A stretch of 41,473 nt of DNA from Kribbella turkmenica (GCF_004348725.1 NZ_SMKR01000053.1:1-41473); one strand, 5' to 3'. Shown: positions 7,991 to 19,313, counted from the stretch's first letter. Numbers and translations: made by a program. Notes: generated by a model from the sequence alone, not told the origin.

Positions 7991-8023
7991 GAGCCGCCCG
8001 GAAGCGCAGGTTCCGCGCGGCTC
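7991..8023. terminator. Bidirectional hairpin terminator
   Basis: GAGCCGCCCGGAA (7991-8003) and TTCCGCGCGGCTC (8011-8023) pair over 13 bp with one mismatch around a 7-nt loop. It lies between the convergent UDP-sugar dehydrogenase and MFS genes and touches the MFS stop codon. No T-tract follows. Confidence 0.65.
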
Positions 8024-9242
8024 AATCGACGGTGGCGTTGCGGATGACCGGGCGGCTGAGTGCGATCAGCCCGATCCCGGCAGTAGCGATTCCGATACCG
8101 AAGCACACACCGGTGATGCCGAAGCCGTCGAGGTCCGCCAAGCTGCCCAGGACCGGGTTCATGACCACCAGAGCGAGGCTCTGGCAGAGAACGATGACCG
8201 ACTGGAGGCGCGACTGGTAGTCGCGTTCGACGGAGTTCATCAGCAGGGGCAGCACGTGGCCGGTGAAGGTGCCGACGCCGACGCCGCTGAGGATCGCGGC
8301 CGCGATCGCGAGCGGCAACGGGGTCACCACGGACAACCCCACGAATCCGATGGCGGCGAGTAGCAGGCCGGTCATCGCGACGATGCCTGGCCGGCTGAAG
8401 GCACCCTTCATGAGGATCCGGATGGACACCAGACCGACTCCGAGGCTTCGGGTTGCGATCAGCAGACCGGCCGTCTGCGCGTCCCACTCGTGATGGCGGG
8501 CCAGCAGTGGCAGCAGCAGCGCATCCATCGGCATCAGCAGACCCGCCGCCACGGTCATGGTGATCAGGAGTGCCCGGGTCAGGGGCAGCCGGAACGCCAT
8601 CCGGACGCCGTCGGCGATGGAGCGGAACATGCCGGCGGTCTTCGAGCCGTGGGGTGCGACAGTCTTCCGCAGGAGGATGAGGACGAGGATCATGACGGCG
8701 AAGGTGAGGGCGTCGAAGCCGGCGGCGGCGGTGAGGCCGGCCCAGCTGACGAGTACGCCGCCGACCGCCGTACCGGTGACCGCGAAGACGACTCCGGTGA
8801 CCTGGAAGCTGGCCAGGGCCCGGGGCACCTGCTCCGGCGGGACGAGGAGTCGCGGCATCGAGCGGGACGACGGCAGGAAGAACGCGTCGATCACGCCGAC
8901 CACGAGCGCGAGGGCGAGCAGCAGCCAGACCGGCTCGCCGGCGGCCAGCGTGGCCGGGACCAGCGCGGCGGTCACGGTGAACATCGCCACGCAACTGACC
9001 AGCAGGACGCGCGGGACGCCGAACCGGTCGCCGACCGCGCCGCCGACCAGCAGCAGGGCGGCCCGGGGGGCGGCGGCGAGGAGCAGCACCAACCCGGCGA
9101 CCCGGCCGCCGTGCTGGCTGGCGGACCAGCCGATGGCGAACGTCATCGTCAGGTCGCCGAGCAGGGACACGGCAGCACCGAAGAGCCAGATCCAGTAGCG
9201 GACCGGGATGCGCTGCGTATCCGATTCAGCGGGCGGAGTCAC
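8022..9242 (-). CDS. Major facilitator superfamily exporter
   Basis: A 406-residue, 12-helix MFS protein of the enterobactin-exporter/macrolide-exporter-like class. Segment one begins VRYWIWLFGAAVSLLGDLTMTFAIGW; the loop motif VGDRFGVPRVLLVSC (about 70-84, helix 2-3) and SSRSMPRLLVPPEQVPRA (helix 4-5 region) are typical of this class. A central cytoplasmic loop near residue 200 separates the halves. Such proteins extrude drugs, siderophores or peptides with proton antiport; substrate unknown. The start is GTG 9242, eight bases after a TAAGGT -10 on the minus strand. No dedicated regulator is adjacent. Confidence 0.85.
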   Translation of the reverse strand: MTPPAESDTQRIPVRYWIWLFGAAVSLLGDLTMTFAIGWSASQHGGRVAGLVLLLAAAPRAALLLVGGAVGDRFGVPRVLLVSCVAMFTVTAALVPATLAAGEPVWLLLALALVVGVIDAFFLPSSRSMPRLLVPPEQVPRALASFQVTGVVFAVTGTAVGGVLVSWAGLTAAAGFDALTFAVMILVLILLRKTVAPHGSKTAGMFRSIADGVRMAFRLPLTRALLITMTVAAGLLMPMDALLLPLLARHHEWDAQTAGLLIATRSLGVGLVSIRILMKGAFSRPGIVAMTGLLLAAIGFVGLSVVTPLPLAIAAAILSGVGVGTFTGHVLPLLMNSVERDYQSRLQSVIVLCQSLALVVMNPVLGSLADLDGFGITGVCFGIGIATAGIGLIALSRPVIRNATVD

Positions 9243-9250
9243 GATCGATG

Positions 9251-9256
9251 ACCTTA
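9251..9256 (-). promoter_or_regulatory. -10 box of leaderless MFS gene
   Basis: Minus-strand TAAGGT lies 8 nt before the GTG at 9242, with no Shine-Dalgarno between, indicating a leaderless transcript. Confidence 0.45.
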
Positions 9257-9315
9257 GACGACATCGGTGGGGATCACACGGCTACCCGGCTGCAGGTTGT
9301 GGAAACCGGCTGCGA

Positions 9316-9819
9316 TCAGCCTTTACGGAGCTCTGCGGCGCCGTCACGGACCGTGCTGCCCTTGGCCCGGGCCACATCGGCCAGCGACTCCTGGAAGGCG
9401 ATCATCCGGTCGCGCAGCCCGGCGTCCGACGCGGCCAGGATCCGGACCGCGAGCAGCCCCGCGTTCCGCGCGTTCCCGATCGACACCGTCGCCACCGGCA
9501 CCCCGGCCGGCATCTGCACGATGGACAGCAGCGAGTCCATCCCGTCCAGGTACTTCAACGGCACCGGTACGCCGATCACCGGCAGCGGAGTCACCGACGC
9601 CAGCATGCCGGGCAGGTGCGCGGCACCGCCGGCGCCCGCGATCAGAACCTTGAGACCCCGCTCGTGCGCTGACCGTCCGTAGTCGATCATCTCGGCCGGC
9701 ATCCGGTGCGCCGACACCACATCTGCCTCAAAGGGCACGTCGAACTCAACGCACACCTCGGCCGCGGCCTTCATCGTCGGCCAGTCGCTGTCCGACCCCA
9801 TCACGATTCCAACAGTCAT
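9316..9819 (-). CDS. purE: N5-carboxyaminoimidazole ribonucleotide mutase
   Basis: A 167-residue class I PurE, which moves the carboxylate of N5-CAIR to C4 to give CAIR in de novo purine synthesis. The signatures are complete: [13 protein letters not shown] (4-16, phosphate/ribose loop), [12 protein letters not shown] (about 34-45, with the catalytic histidine), [13 protein letters not shown] (about 72-84) and [15 protein letters not shown]. It sits 10 bp downstream of purK on the same strand, the usual actinobacterial purK-purE operon, and is expected to be an octamer as in the family. Confidence 0.96.
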   Translation of the reverse strand: MTVGIVMGSDSDWPTMKAAAEVCVEFDVPFEADVVSAHRMPAEMIDYGRSAHERGLKVLIAGAGGAAHLPGMLASVTPLPVIGVPVPLKYLDGMDSLLSIVQMPAGVPVATVSIGNARNAGLLAVRILAASDAGLRDRMIAFQESLADVARAKGSTVRDGAAELRKG

Positions 9820-9829
9820 GCCGCAGTCC

Positions 9830-11002
9830 CTACTCGTCGATGGCGCCGGTCAGGTACGCGGCCGCGTGCCGGGCGCGTTCGCGGACGTCCTCGAGGTCGT
9901 CGCCGTACGCGGTGACGTGGCCGACCTTGCGGCCGGGCTTCACGGACTTGCCGTACAAGTGCACCTTCAGCGCCGGGTCGCGGGCCAGGCAGTGCAGCAG
10001 CCCGCGGTGCATGTCGTCGACGTCGCCGCCGAGCACGTTCACCATCACCGTGTACGGCGCTCGCGCGGCCGGCGACCCGAGGGGCAGGTCGAGCACGGCG
10101 CGAAGGTGGTTCTCGAACTGCGAGGTGATCGCGCCGTCGATCGACCAGTGACCGGTGTTGTGCGGGCGCATCGCGAGCTCGTTGACCAGCAGGCGGCCGT
10201 CGCGGGCCTCGAACATCTCGACCGCGAGGATGCCGACCACGCCGAGCTCGCCGGCGATCGTCAACGCGGTCTGCTGGGCCTGCGCCGCCTTCTCCGGCGC
10301 GAGACCGGGCGCGGGCGCGCTGACCTCGACGCAGATGCCGTCCTTCTGCACCGACTCCACGATCGGGTAGGCGACCGCCTGGCCGTGCGGCGAGCGGGCC
10401 ACGATCGCGGACAGTTCGCGGACGAAGTCGACCTTCTCCTCGGCCAGGATCGGTACGCCGCTCGCGAAAGCCGTCCCGATCGCCGCGTCGTCCGGGCCGT
10501 CGACGAACCAGACGCCCTTGCCGTCGTACCCGCCGCGGGTGGTCTTCAGGATCACCGGGAAGCCGCCGACCCGCTTGGCGAAGTCCTCGACGTCGGCCGG
10601 CGTCTCGACCACCTGGTGGGCCGGCGAGGGCGCGTCGAAGGTGTCCAGCCGGCGGCGCATGACCGCCTTGTCCTGGGCGTGCACCAGTGCGTCCGGTCCA
10701 GGGTGGACCGTGATCCCGTCCGCCTCCAGCGACTGCAGCAGGTCCGTCGGAACGTGCTCGTGGTCGAAGGTGACCACGTCGCACTCGGCGGCGAACCGCC
10801 GTACGGTCTCCGGGTCCTTGTAGTCGCCCACGGGCGCGTCCGCGACGGCCTGGGCCGCGGACACCGCCGGGCCCTCGGCCAGCACCCGGAGCTGGATGCC
10901 GAGCGCGACCGCGGTCTCCTGGGTCATCCGGGCCAACTGCCCGCCGCCGACCATCCCGACCACCGGCGTACCGACGGGGAGGTCCTTCCGAGAGAACTTC
11001 AC
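9830..11002 (-). CDS. purK: 5-(carboxyamino)imidazole ribonucleotide synthase
   Basis: A 390-residue ATP-grasp enzyme that carboxylates AIR with bicarbonate and ATP to N5-CAIR, substrate of the adjacent PurE. Visible features: [12 protein letters not shown] (dinucleotide-like N-terminal motif), [30 protein letters not shown], the ATP-grasp [16 protein letters not shown], and the C-terminal [25 protein letters not shown] chose GTG 11002 because TAGGCT lies 7 nt upstream; the alternative ATG at 11023 would precede the predicted transcript start and would place the -10 inside the gene. Confidence 0.95.
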   Translation of the reverse strand: MKFSRKDLPVGTPVVGMVGGGQLARMTQETAVALGIQLRVLAEGPAVSAAQAVADAPVGDYKDPETVRRFAAECDVVTFDHEHVPTDLLQSLEADGITVHPGPDALVHAQDKAVMRRRLDTFDAPSPAHQVVETPADVEDFAKRVGGFPVILKTTRGGYDGKGVWFVDGPDDAAIGTAFASGVPILAEEKVDFVRELSAIVARSPHGQAVAYPIVESVQKDGICVEVSAPAPGLAPEKAAQAQQTALTIAGELGVVGILAVEMFEARDGRLLVNELAMRPHNTGHWSIDGAITSQFENHLRAVLDLPLGSPAARAPYTVMVNVLGGDVDDMHRGLLHCLARDPALKVHLYGKSVKPGRKVGHVTAYGDDLEDVRERARHAAAYLTGAIDE

Positions 11003-11009
11003 AGGCAGG

Positions 11010-11015
11010 AGCCTA
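11010..11015 (-). promoter_or_regulatory. -10 box of leaderless purK-purE operon
   Basis: Minus-strand TAGGCT is followed by 7 nt and the GTG at 11002. It decides the purK start over the ATG at 11023. Confidence 0.5.
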
Positions 11016-11155
11016 ATGTCCATACCTCACCCCGCCCGCAGCGACCACGGTGGCGCGCTGGGGACGCGCGGGAATTTCGGCCGCGGGCCGATCGCCGGGT
11101 ACCGTGGGAAGCTGCCCTCCCGTCGCGGTGTGATCACAGAAGGTTCCGGAGACCG

Positions 11156-11716
11156 TTGAAGCTTGTCACCACGCTGTATCGCCAGGTCGAGCACCTTGTG
11201 CACGAAGTGGCCAAGTTCGGTCTGGTCGGTCTGCTCGGTATGGCCGTCGACCTTCCGATCTACAACTGGCTGGTGTTCAACAACCCCCTCGTCATCGCCG
11301 ACTCCGGGGTCGGCATGCTGCACCACAAGCCGCTGACCGCGAAGTTCATCTCGGTGACCGCCGCGACGATCGCGACGTACCTGGGCAACCGGCACTGGAC
11401 CTGGCGGCACCGCGAGCGCTCCGGGCTGCACCGTGAGTACGTGCTGTTCTTCGTCCTGAACGGGATCGGCCTGCTGATCGCGGCCGCCTGCCTCGGCTTC
11501 TCCCGCTACGTGCTGGACCTGCACAGCTGGCTGGCGGACAACATCTCCGCGAACGTCATCGGCCTGGGGCTGGGCACGCTCTTCCGCTTCTGGTCCTACC
11601 GGAAGTTCGTCTTCAAGGAGGAGATCGAGCTCGAGGAGGCCGAACGTACCCCGGCCCCCGACTCCCCCGCAGCCCTCGACGGCGAAACCACCGGCGACCT
11701 ACCAGCCGTCCGCTAG
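11156..11716 (+). CDS. GtrA-family membrane protein
   Basis: A 186-residue protein with four transmembrane helices (about residues 18-40, 57-75, 98-118 and 133-152) of the GtrA family, whose members are thought to move polyprenyl-linked sugars across the membrane. The conserved features FGLVGLLGMAVDLPIYNWL, KFISVTAATIATYLGNRHWTW and GLGTLFRFWSYRKFVF are typical. The tail is acidic and proline-rich. No ATG or GTG is well placed; TTG 11156, a few bases after GGAGA, gives the best N-terminus (MKLVTTLYRQVEHLVHEVAKF), but the exact start is uncertain. It is divergent from purK. Confidence 0.83.
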   Translation: MKLVTTLYRQVEHLVHEVAKFGLVGLLGMAVDLPIYNWLVFNNPLVIADSGVGMLHHKPLTAKFISVTAATIATYLGNRHWTWRHRERSGLHREYVLFFVLNGIGLLIAAACLGFSRYVLDLHSWLADNISANVIGLGLGTLFRFWSYRKFVFKEEIELEEAERTPAPDSPAALDGETTGDLPAVR

Positions 11717-11733
11717 CGCTAGCCGAACGCCCG

Positions 11734-11768
11734 AGAACGGCGCCACCCCACCGGGTCGGCGCCGTTCT
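11734..11768. terminator. Strong bidirectional hairpin terminator
   Basis: A perfect 11-bp inverted repeat, AGAACGGCGCC (11734-11744) and GGCGCCGTTCT (11758-11768), with a 13-nt loop lies between the convergent GtrA-like and PhyH-like genes and touches the latter's stop. Confidence 0.75.
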
Positions 11769-12579
11769 ACGTTGAGGGCCAGAGGACTGGCTGAATGGTG
11801 GGGTCGGTGTAGTCGGGGGTGCCGGTCGGGTCGGTGCGCACGAGGGTGTCGTTGGGGTGCGTCGCGCCGGGGCGGTGGCGGTTGTCGATGGGCTGCAGGT
11901 GGATGGCGAGGGACCGGCGGGGTTCGGCACCGCGGTTGGCGGAGCTGCCGTGGACCGTGCGGCAGTGGTGGAAGCTGACCTGCCCGCGACGTATCCGGGG
12001 TATGACCGGCGTCGGATCGAAGCCCTGGGCGACCAGCGCGGCATCCAGGGCCTCGCTGTCCTGGGAGAAGAAGTCCAGCCCGGAGACGTCCCACCGATGG
12101 CTGCCGGGCAGGAACGAGACCGCGCCGTTGACCTCGTCGACGTCGTGGAAGCCGACCCAGGCGGTCAGCATGTTGTCCGACGTGCACGACTGCCAGTACT
12201 GCCGGTCCGTGTGCCAGCCGACCCGGGCCGACCCGCCCGGGCGGTCGACGGGCTTGCGAAGGAGCTGGTCGTGCCAGAGCCGGATCCCTTCGGCTCCGGA
12301 CAGCGCGGCCGCGGTCGCACCGATCGCTGGGTGCCGGACCAGCGCCGCCAACTCGTCGACCCGCAGCGACGCGTAGTCGTTCTTCCGGAGCACGTCGCCG
12401 TCGGACGGCTGCCACCCGCGCGTCGACGGCAGGTCGGGGAGCTTGTGGTCATGGTCGCCGGCGTAGAACCGCTCCATCCCACGCTCGGCCGCGTCGAGCA
12501 CGTCGGCCGGCAGGATCACCGGCGAGATCCAGTAGCCGTACTCCCGGTAGAAGGCGATGTCAGCTGCTCCTGGCTGCAT
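11767..12579 (-). CDS. Phytanoyl-CoA dioxygenase (PhyH) family protein
   Basis: A 270-residue Fe(II)/2-oxoglutarate-dependent oxygenase. The iron-binding facial triad is visible as HTD in VGWHTDRQYW (about residues 122-131) and the distal histidine in CRTVHGSSANRG (near 210), followed by the arginine in PRRSLAIHLQ that would bind 2-oxoglutarate. The N-terminus FYREYGYWISPVILPADV is typical of the family. Members hydroxylate CoA esters or small metabolites; the substrate is not known. The start ATG 12579 lies 7 nt after TAGGGT. The gene is divergent from an AraC regulator that shares the promoter region and probably controls it. Confidence 0.88.
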   Translation of the reverse strand: MQPGAADIAFYREYGYWISPVILPADVLDAAERGMERFYAGDHDHKLPDLPSTRGWQPSDGDVLRKNDYASLRVDELAALVRHPAIGATAAALSGAEGIRLWHDQLLRKPVDRPGGSARVGWHTDRQYWQSCTSDNMLTAWVGFHDVDEVNGAVSFLPGSHRWDVSGLDFFSQDSEALDAALVAQGFDPTPVIPRIRRGQVSFHHCRTVHGSSANRGAEPRRSLAIHLQPIDNRHRPGATHPNDTLVRTDPTGTPDYTDPTIQPVLWPST

Positions 12580-12586
12580 GCCGTTG

Positions 12587-12643
12587 ACCCTAGGAACGGG
12601 TGACGGTCGTGGCGTTGCCGATGTTCAGGCGACTGGACACAAT
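12587..12643. promoter_or_regulatory. Divergent promoters of PhyH-like and AraC genes
   Basis: On the minus strand TAGGGT (12587-12592) is 7 nt from the PhyH ATG. On the plus strand TTGCCG (12615-12620) and CACAAT (12638-12643) are 17 bp apart and 6 nt before GTG 12650. Both transcripts look leaderless, and both promoters fall within 60 bp, where an AraC dimer could act on both. Confidence 0.5.
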
Positions 12644-12649
12644 CTTCAG

Positions 12650-13501
12650 GTGTCTCTGAGCCGACCGGACGGCCTTCGCGCCGGCTTCCACGCGGACTTG
12701 CACGACCCGGTGAGCGGCCTCGTGCACGCGGGCGAGCAGTGGGTCCCGGAGCGGTTCCTGATCGAGCCGCACGAGCACCCGGTGTGGGAGATCTACCTGC
12801 AGTTGCACGGCGTCACCCGGTGGGTGGCCGGCGAGCAAAGCTACCTGCTCCAGCCCGGCCACCTGTTCGCCGTACCGCCGAAGCTCCGGCACCACCTGGC
12901 CGCGCGGTCCGGCAATCACCACTTCTACTTCGCCGCGGTCGATCTCGATCCCGTCGTACGGCGACACCCGTCGCTGGCCGCGGTATGGCCGGCAACCGTC
13001 GTACACCGCGAGGCCGGGGAGCTCGCGTACGCGTTCGCGCACCTGGTCCGCGAGCTGACCACGCGCTACGAGTACGCCGAGACCGGACTGAGCCTCGCGG
13101 TCGACCACCTGGTGCTGGCGGTCAGCCGGGCGATGGCACCGACCGCGGCTCCGCAACTCGCGATGCATCCCGCCGTGCGCACGGTGAAACGGCTGCTGGA
13201 TCAGGAGTTCGAGGAACGGTGGACCCTCCGCCGGCTCGCCGACCGGGTCGGCCTGGCCCCGTCGTACCTGGCCGAACTGTTCGCCGGCCACCTCGGCCAG
13301 CCGCCGCACCGCTACCTCAACGAGCGCCGCATCGACCGCGCGCGCCAGCTCCTCGAGTCCACCGACCTGACCGTCACCGCCATCGCGCACACCCTCGGCT
13401 TCAGCTCCAGCCAGCACTTCGCCCGGACGTTCCGCCAACTCACCCGCACCACCCCGACGGCCTACCGCGCGACCGGCCGCCCGGCTCCCGGCGTCACCTG
13501 A
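12650..13501 (+). CDS. AraC-family transcriptional regulator
   Basis: A 283-residue regulator with an N-terminal cupin sensor (about 1-125; PHEHPVWEIYLQLHGVTRW and LQPGHLFAVPPKLRHHL are cupin strands) and a C-terminal pair of helix-turn-helix motifs (about 180-275: WTLRRLADRVGLAPSYLAELF, then VTAIAHTLGFSSSQHFARTF). The cupin suggests a small-molecule, perhaps sugar, effector. Start GTG 12650 is chosen from the promoter spacing and because homologous sequence begins there; ATG 12578 would add 24 residues of low-information sequence across the promoters. Divergent from the PhyH-like oxygenase, its likely target. Confidence 0.87.
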   Translation: MSLSRPDGLRAGFHADLHDPVSGLVHAGEQWVPERFLIEPHEHPVWEIYLQLHGVTRWVAGEQSYLLQPGHLFAVPPKLRHHLAARSGNHHFYFAAVDLDPVVRRHPSLAAVWPATVVHREAGELAYAFAHLVRELTTRYEYAETGLSLAVDHLVLAVSRAMAPTAAPQLAMHPAVRTVKRLLDQEFEERWTLRRLADRVGLAPSYLAELFAGHLGQPPHRYLNERRIDRARQLLESTDLTVTAIAHTLGFSSSQHFARTFRQLTRTTPTAYRATGRPAPGVT

Positions 13502-13519
13502 CCACGACCCGGACGTCGG

Positions 13520-14119
13520 CTACTTGTCGTCGGAGCTGAACAGGGTCTCGGAATCCGGCTCGGGCCGCGTGCGCCGGCGCAGGTGGTCGGGCGGCTCCTC
13601 GTCGTCGAGGACGCCGTCACCGGGCCGGCCCTCGGGGCCGCCGAACAGCAGGTCGGACATCTGCAGGTGGACGTGCTCGACCTGCGGTACGTCGGGCAGG
13701 ACGACCTGACCGCGTTCGCCGGCGGACTCGATGTGCAGCGTGCCGCAGCCGAGGATGCGGTCGATCAGGCCGTGCTCGTAGGAGACGTCGTTGATCCGCA
13801 TCAGCGGGATGTCCCGGCCGGTCCGGGTGAGGATGCCGTGCCGGGTGATGAGGCGGCGGTTGGTCAGCGTGTAGGTCGAGAAGAACCAGTTCAGGAACGG
13901 TTTGGCCGCGAACGTCAGCAGCAGCACCACCCCGACCGCGAGGATCGCGATCCGGCCCGGCGTCTGCAGGCTGCCGGACGGCACGACCGCGGCCAGGAAA
14001 CCACCCGCGCCCGCCACCACGAGCAGCACGAACACCGGGAAGATCAGCGCCTTCCAGTGCGTCCGGGTGCTGACGACGACGTACTCGTCCTCGCCCAACA
14101 ACTTCGCCGAGATCGCCAT
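13520..14119 (-). CDS. PH-domain (bPH2/YdbS-type) membrane protein
   Basis: A 199-residue protein with two transmembrane helices (about 24-46 and 56-78) followed by a bacterial PH-like domain: STYTLTNRRLITRHGILTRTGRDIPL (about 85-112) is the characteristic core, then MRINDVSYEHGLIDRILGCGTLHIESAGERG. The C-terminal 45 residues are acidic and disordered. This small class occurs across actinobacteria; its role is not established, although membrane or envelope association is expected. It ends 18 bp from the convergent AraC gene and its start is divergent from the oxalate/formate-type carrier. Confidence 0.83.
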   Translation of the reverse strand: MAISAKLLGEDEYVVVSTRTHWKALIFPVFVLLVVAGAGGFLAAVVPSGSLQTPGRIAILAVGVVLLLTFAAKPFLNWFFSTYTLTNRRLITRHGILTRTGRDIPLMRINDVSYEHGLIDRILGCGTLHIESAGERGQVVLPDVPQVEHVHLQMSDLLFGGPEGRPGDGVLDDEEPPDHLRRRTRPEPDSETLFSSDDK

Positions 14120-14208
14120 GCCCCCAGTGTCACAGTTCCCGGGTTCGGTTGTCCTGCCCCGACACGGAGACCTGTGGACGGCGGCTGCCGGCCCGGGCCC
14201 ACATATGG

Positions 14209-14247
14209 TTGAACTCTTCACAAAATGCATACAGTGCGCCAGTATGC
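14209..14247 (+). promoter_or_regulatory. Putative promoter and inverted repeat upstream of the OFA carrier
   Basis: TTGAAC (14209-14214) with TACAGT (14230-14235) at 15 bp spacing is a weak promoter. The inverted repeat GCATAC (14227-14232) and GTATGC (14242-14247) overlaps the -10 and is a candidate operator. This AT-richer patch lies in the 168-bp gene-free spacer that otherwise shows only the RBS AAGGAG (14276-14281). Confidence 0.4.
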
Positions 14248-14287
14248 GCGAGGGGTAACTGTCGGGGGGCCGGGACAAGGAGCCGAA

Positions 14288-15682
14288 ATGGCGATTCTGT
14301 CGGTACTCGATCGGGAGCACACGGTCGCTCCACCGGGCTACAGCCGCTGGCTGATCCCCCCGGCCGCACTCGCCGTGCATCTGTGCATCGGCCAGGCCTA
14401 CGCGACGAGCGTGTACAAGACGTCGCTGGTGAAGCACTTCGACACCAGCCAGACCGCGATCGGGGTCATCTTCAGCATCGCGATCGTGATGCTCGGGCTG
14501 TCGGCCGCGGTCGGCGGCACCTGGGTGGAGCGCAACGGTCCGCGGAAGGCGATGTTCGTGTCCGCCTGCTTCTGGGCCACCGGCTTCCTGGTCGGTGCCC
14601 TCGGCATCGGCACCGGCCAGCTCTGGCTCGCCTACCTCGGGTACGGCGTCATCGGCGGCATCGGCCTGGGCATCGGCTACATCTCCCCGGTGTCGACGCT
14701 GATCAAGTGGTTTCCGGACCGGCCCGGCCTGGCCACCGGCCTGGCGATCATGGGCTTCGGCGGCGGCGCGCTGGTCGCCAGCCCGCTGTCGCGTCAACTG
14801 CTCAGCCTGTACGACGACAACTACGATCCCGGCAACAGCGCGTCGGTGGCCGGCGGCGGTGCCCTGGTGGCGTTGTTCCTCACCCTCGGCATCGGCTACT
14901 TCGTGATCATGATGTTCGGCGTGTTCACCGTCCGGGTGCCCGCCGACGACTGGACGCCGGACGGTTTCGACCCGGCGTCGGTGCGGCAGAGGGCCCTCGT
15001 CACAACCAGCCACGTGTCCGCCGCGAACGCGATCAGGACCCCACAGTTCTGGTGCCTGTGGGTGGTGCTGTTCTGCAACGTGACCGCGGGCATCGGCATC
15101 CTCGAGCAGGCCAGCCCGATGATCCAGGACTTCTTCCGCGGCGGCGACGGCACGTCGTCGGTCGCGGTGGCCGCGGCGGCCGGCTTCGTCGGCCTGCTGT
15201 CGATCTTCAACATGGCCGGCCGGTTCGGCTGGTCGAGCACGTCTGACGTGATCGGCCGCAAGCCCATCTACGCGGTGTACCTGGGCGTCGGCATCGTCGC
15301 CTACTTCCTGCTGGCCACGGTCGGCCACACCAGCACGGCGATCTTCGTCCTGCTGGCGGCGGTGATCCTGTCGTTCTACGGCGGCGGGTTCGCGACGGTA
15401 CCGGCGTACCTGCGGGATCTCTTCGGGACCTACCAGGTCGGCGCGATCCACGGCCGGCTGCTGACCGCGTGGTCCGCGGCCGGGATCGCCGGCCCGCTGA
15501 TCATCAACGGGTTCCTCGACCGGGAGGGCAAGCCGGGCACGCTGACGGCCGAGGCGTACCGGCCGGCGCTGTTCACGATGGTCGGCGTCCTGGCCGTCGG
15601 CTTCGTCGCCAACCTGCTGATCCGCCCGGTCGCGGAGCGGTTCCACGAGCGGTCCGAGCCGGCGATGGAGGCGGCGAAATGA
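14288..15682 (+). CDS. Oxalate/formate antiporter (OFA) family MFS transporter
   Basis: A 464-residue, 12-helix MFS carrier of the OFA family, which exchanges small mono- and dicarboxylates. Characteristic are YSRWLIPPAALAVHLCIGQAYA in helix 1, VERNGPRKAMFVSACFWATGF between helices 2 and 3, SPVSTLIKWFPDRPGLATGLAIMGFGGGA in helices 4-5, and YGGGFATVPAYLRDLFGTYQVGAIHGRLLTAWSAAG in the C-terminal half. Start ATG 14288 follows AAGGAG by 6 nt; the open frame from 14225 lacks a RBS. The stop overlaps the start of a 35-residue membrane peptide (ATGA), an arrangement recurrent with this carrier class. Substrate cannot be fixed from sequence. Confidence 0.87.
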   Translation: MAILSVLDREHTVAPPGYSRWLIPPAALAVHLCIGQAYATSVYKTSLVKHFDTSQTAIGVIFSIAIVMLGLSAAVGGTWVERNGPRKAMFVSACFWATGFLVGALGIGTGQLWLAYLGYGVIGGIGLGIGYISPVSTLIKWFPDRPGLATGLAIMGFGGGALVASPLSRQLLSLYDDNYDPGNSASVAGGGALVALFLTLGIGYFVIMMFGVFTVRVPADDWTPDGFDPASVRQRALVTTSHVSAANAIRTPQFWCLWVVLFCNVTAGIGILEQASPMIQDFFRGGDGTSSVAVAAAAGFVGLLSIFNMAGRFGWSSTSDVIGRKPIYAVYLGVGIVAYFLLATVGHTSTAIFVLLAAVILSFYGGGFATVPAYLRDLFGTYQVGAIHGRLLTAWSAAGIAGPLIINGFLDREGKPGTLTAEAYRPALFTMVGVLAVGFVANLLIRPVAERFHERSEPAMEAAK

Positions 15683-15786
15683 ACCAGACCCCACGCCTGG
15701 TGATCTCCTGGCTGCTGGTCGCCGTACTGCTCGGCTACGGCGTCGTGCAGACGCTGATCACCGCGGCGAAGATCTTCACCAGTTAG
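15679..15786 (+). CDS. 35-aa single-helix membrane peptide coupled to the OFA carrier
   Basis: A 35-codon gene whose ATG overlaps the carrier stop (ATGA), so it is translationally coupled. It has the layout MNQTPR, one transmembrane helix (LVISWLLVAVLLGYGVVQTLI), and a short basic/polar tail TAAKIFTS. From memory, similar tiny proteins downstream of OFA carriers are called MFS transporter small subunit; the function is not demonstrated as far as I know. The coupling, the single helix and the conservation of position argue that it is real. Its stop shares four bases with the stop of the convergent birA. Confidence 0.75.
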   Translation: MNQTPRLVISWLLVAVLLGYGVVQTLITAAKIFTS

Positions 15787-16588
15787 CTCGTCCGGAGGTG
15801 GGTGACATCCCCCGCGGCCAGCGGTCGTGCGCCGCCGGGGGTGTCCACGAGCAACCGCCCGTCGTTGTCCAGGTCGCGTGCCCTGCCCTCGAGGAAGGTG
15901 CCGTCGGGCAGTTCCACCCGGACGAGCCGGCCGAGCGTCGCGGACAGCTCGCGGTACTCCGGCAGGATCGTGGCCGGATCCCCGTCGGCATCGGCCCAGG
16001 TCTGGTAGCGCGTCGCGAGCTCTCGCAGCACGGCGGCGAGGACCGTCACCCGGTCGGTCGTGGCGGCCTTCTCGAGGGCAAGTGACGTGGCGCCCGGATG
16101 CGGCTTCTCGGACTCCCGCAGGGTCACGTTGATCCCGAAGCCGACCACCGCGGCCGGTCCGTCCACGCGCTCGAGCAGGATGCCGGCCAGCTTGCGGTCC
16201 TCCACGAGTACGTCGTTCGGCCACTTCACCCGGGCCGGGATCTCCCCCACCCGCCGAACGGCGGCCGCGACGGCCAACGGCACGAGCAAACCCAGCCAAG
16301 GCAGACGAGCGGCGGCCACAGCGGTCGGACGCAGCAGCACGGAGGTGAGCAGGGCAGAACGCGGCGGTGTGGTCCAGGTGCGCCCGAGCCGCCCTCGCCC
16401 CGACGACTGATGCTCCGCAGTGACCACCAGTCCCTCGGACGCGCCCGCAAGCGCGGCAGCCGCAACGACGGCGTTGGTCGACTCGGTGTCGTCCAGTACG
16501 TCGATCTGCGTCCACAGCGAGCCAGGCCGCACCAGCCGCCCCCGCAGGAAGCGTGCGTCGAGGGGCGGCCGCTCCAGGTCGCTGAACA

Positions 16589-16589
<1 letters not shown>
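15783..16589 (-). CDS. birA: Biotin--[acetyl-CoA-carboxylase] ligase
   Basis: A 268-residue biotin protein ligase that makes biotinyl-AMP and attaches biotin to carboxylase carrier domains. DTESTNA (34-40), the biotin/AMP loop QSSGRGRLGRTW (61-72), VKWPNDVLVEDRKLAGIL (the lysine/asparagine core) and VVGFGINV are all present, followed by the C-terminal SH3-like domain (about 220-268). There is no N-terminal helix-turn-helix, so it is the monofunctional type, not a repressor. Its ATG overlaps the ppc stop (TGATG), so the two are translationally coupled. Likely clients are the acyl-CoA carboxylase alpha subunits that partner the beta subunits in this window. Confidence 0.93.
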
Positions 16590-19216
<2,627 letters not shown>

Positions 19217-19224
19217 GTTCGCCC

Positions 19225-19230
19225 ACCCTA
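19225..19230 (-). promoter_or_regulatory. -10 box of leaderless ppc-birA operon
   Basis: Minus-strand TAGGGT lies 8 nt before GTG 19216, with no RBS. Confidence 0.45.
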
Positions 19231-19276
19231 TCGGCGGCCGCACGCGTCCGCCGCATAGTCCGCCTGCTGGAAGCCC

Positions 19277-19294
19277 GATCGTGACCGCACGATC
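19277..19294 (-). terminator. Hairpin downstream of the TetR gene
   Basis: GATCGTG (19277-19283) and CACGATC (19288-19294) form a perfect 7-bp stem with a 4-nt loop, 20 bp past the TetR stop and before the ppc promoter. Confidence 0.45.
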
Positions 19295-19313
19295 AGCTAC
19301 TTCTCGGTAAGCC

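Noticed and set aside
5344..8994. A 1216-codon open frame on the minus strand, far longer than the acyl-CoA dehydrogenase
   Set aside because: Only its last 387 codons (from 6507) are protein-like; the rest is the antisense of the UDP-sugar dehydrogenase and is rich in Arg/Gly/Pro/Asp as expected of shadow frames in high-GC DNA.
13520..15694. A 724-codon minus-strand frame extending upstream of the PH-domain gene
   Set aside because: The part above 14119 is antisense to the OFA carrier, His/Arg/Gln-rich and without any domain pattern; the PH-domain protein starts naturally at MAISAKLL.
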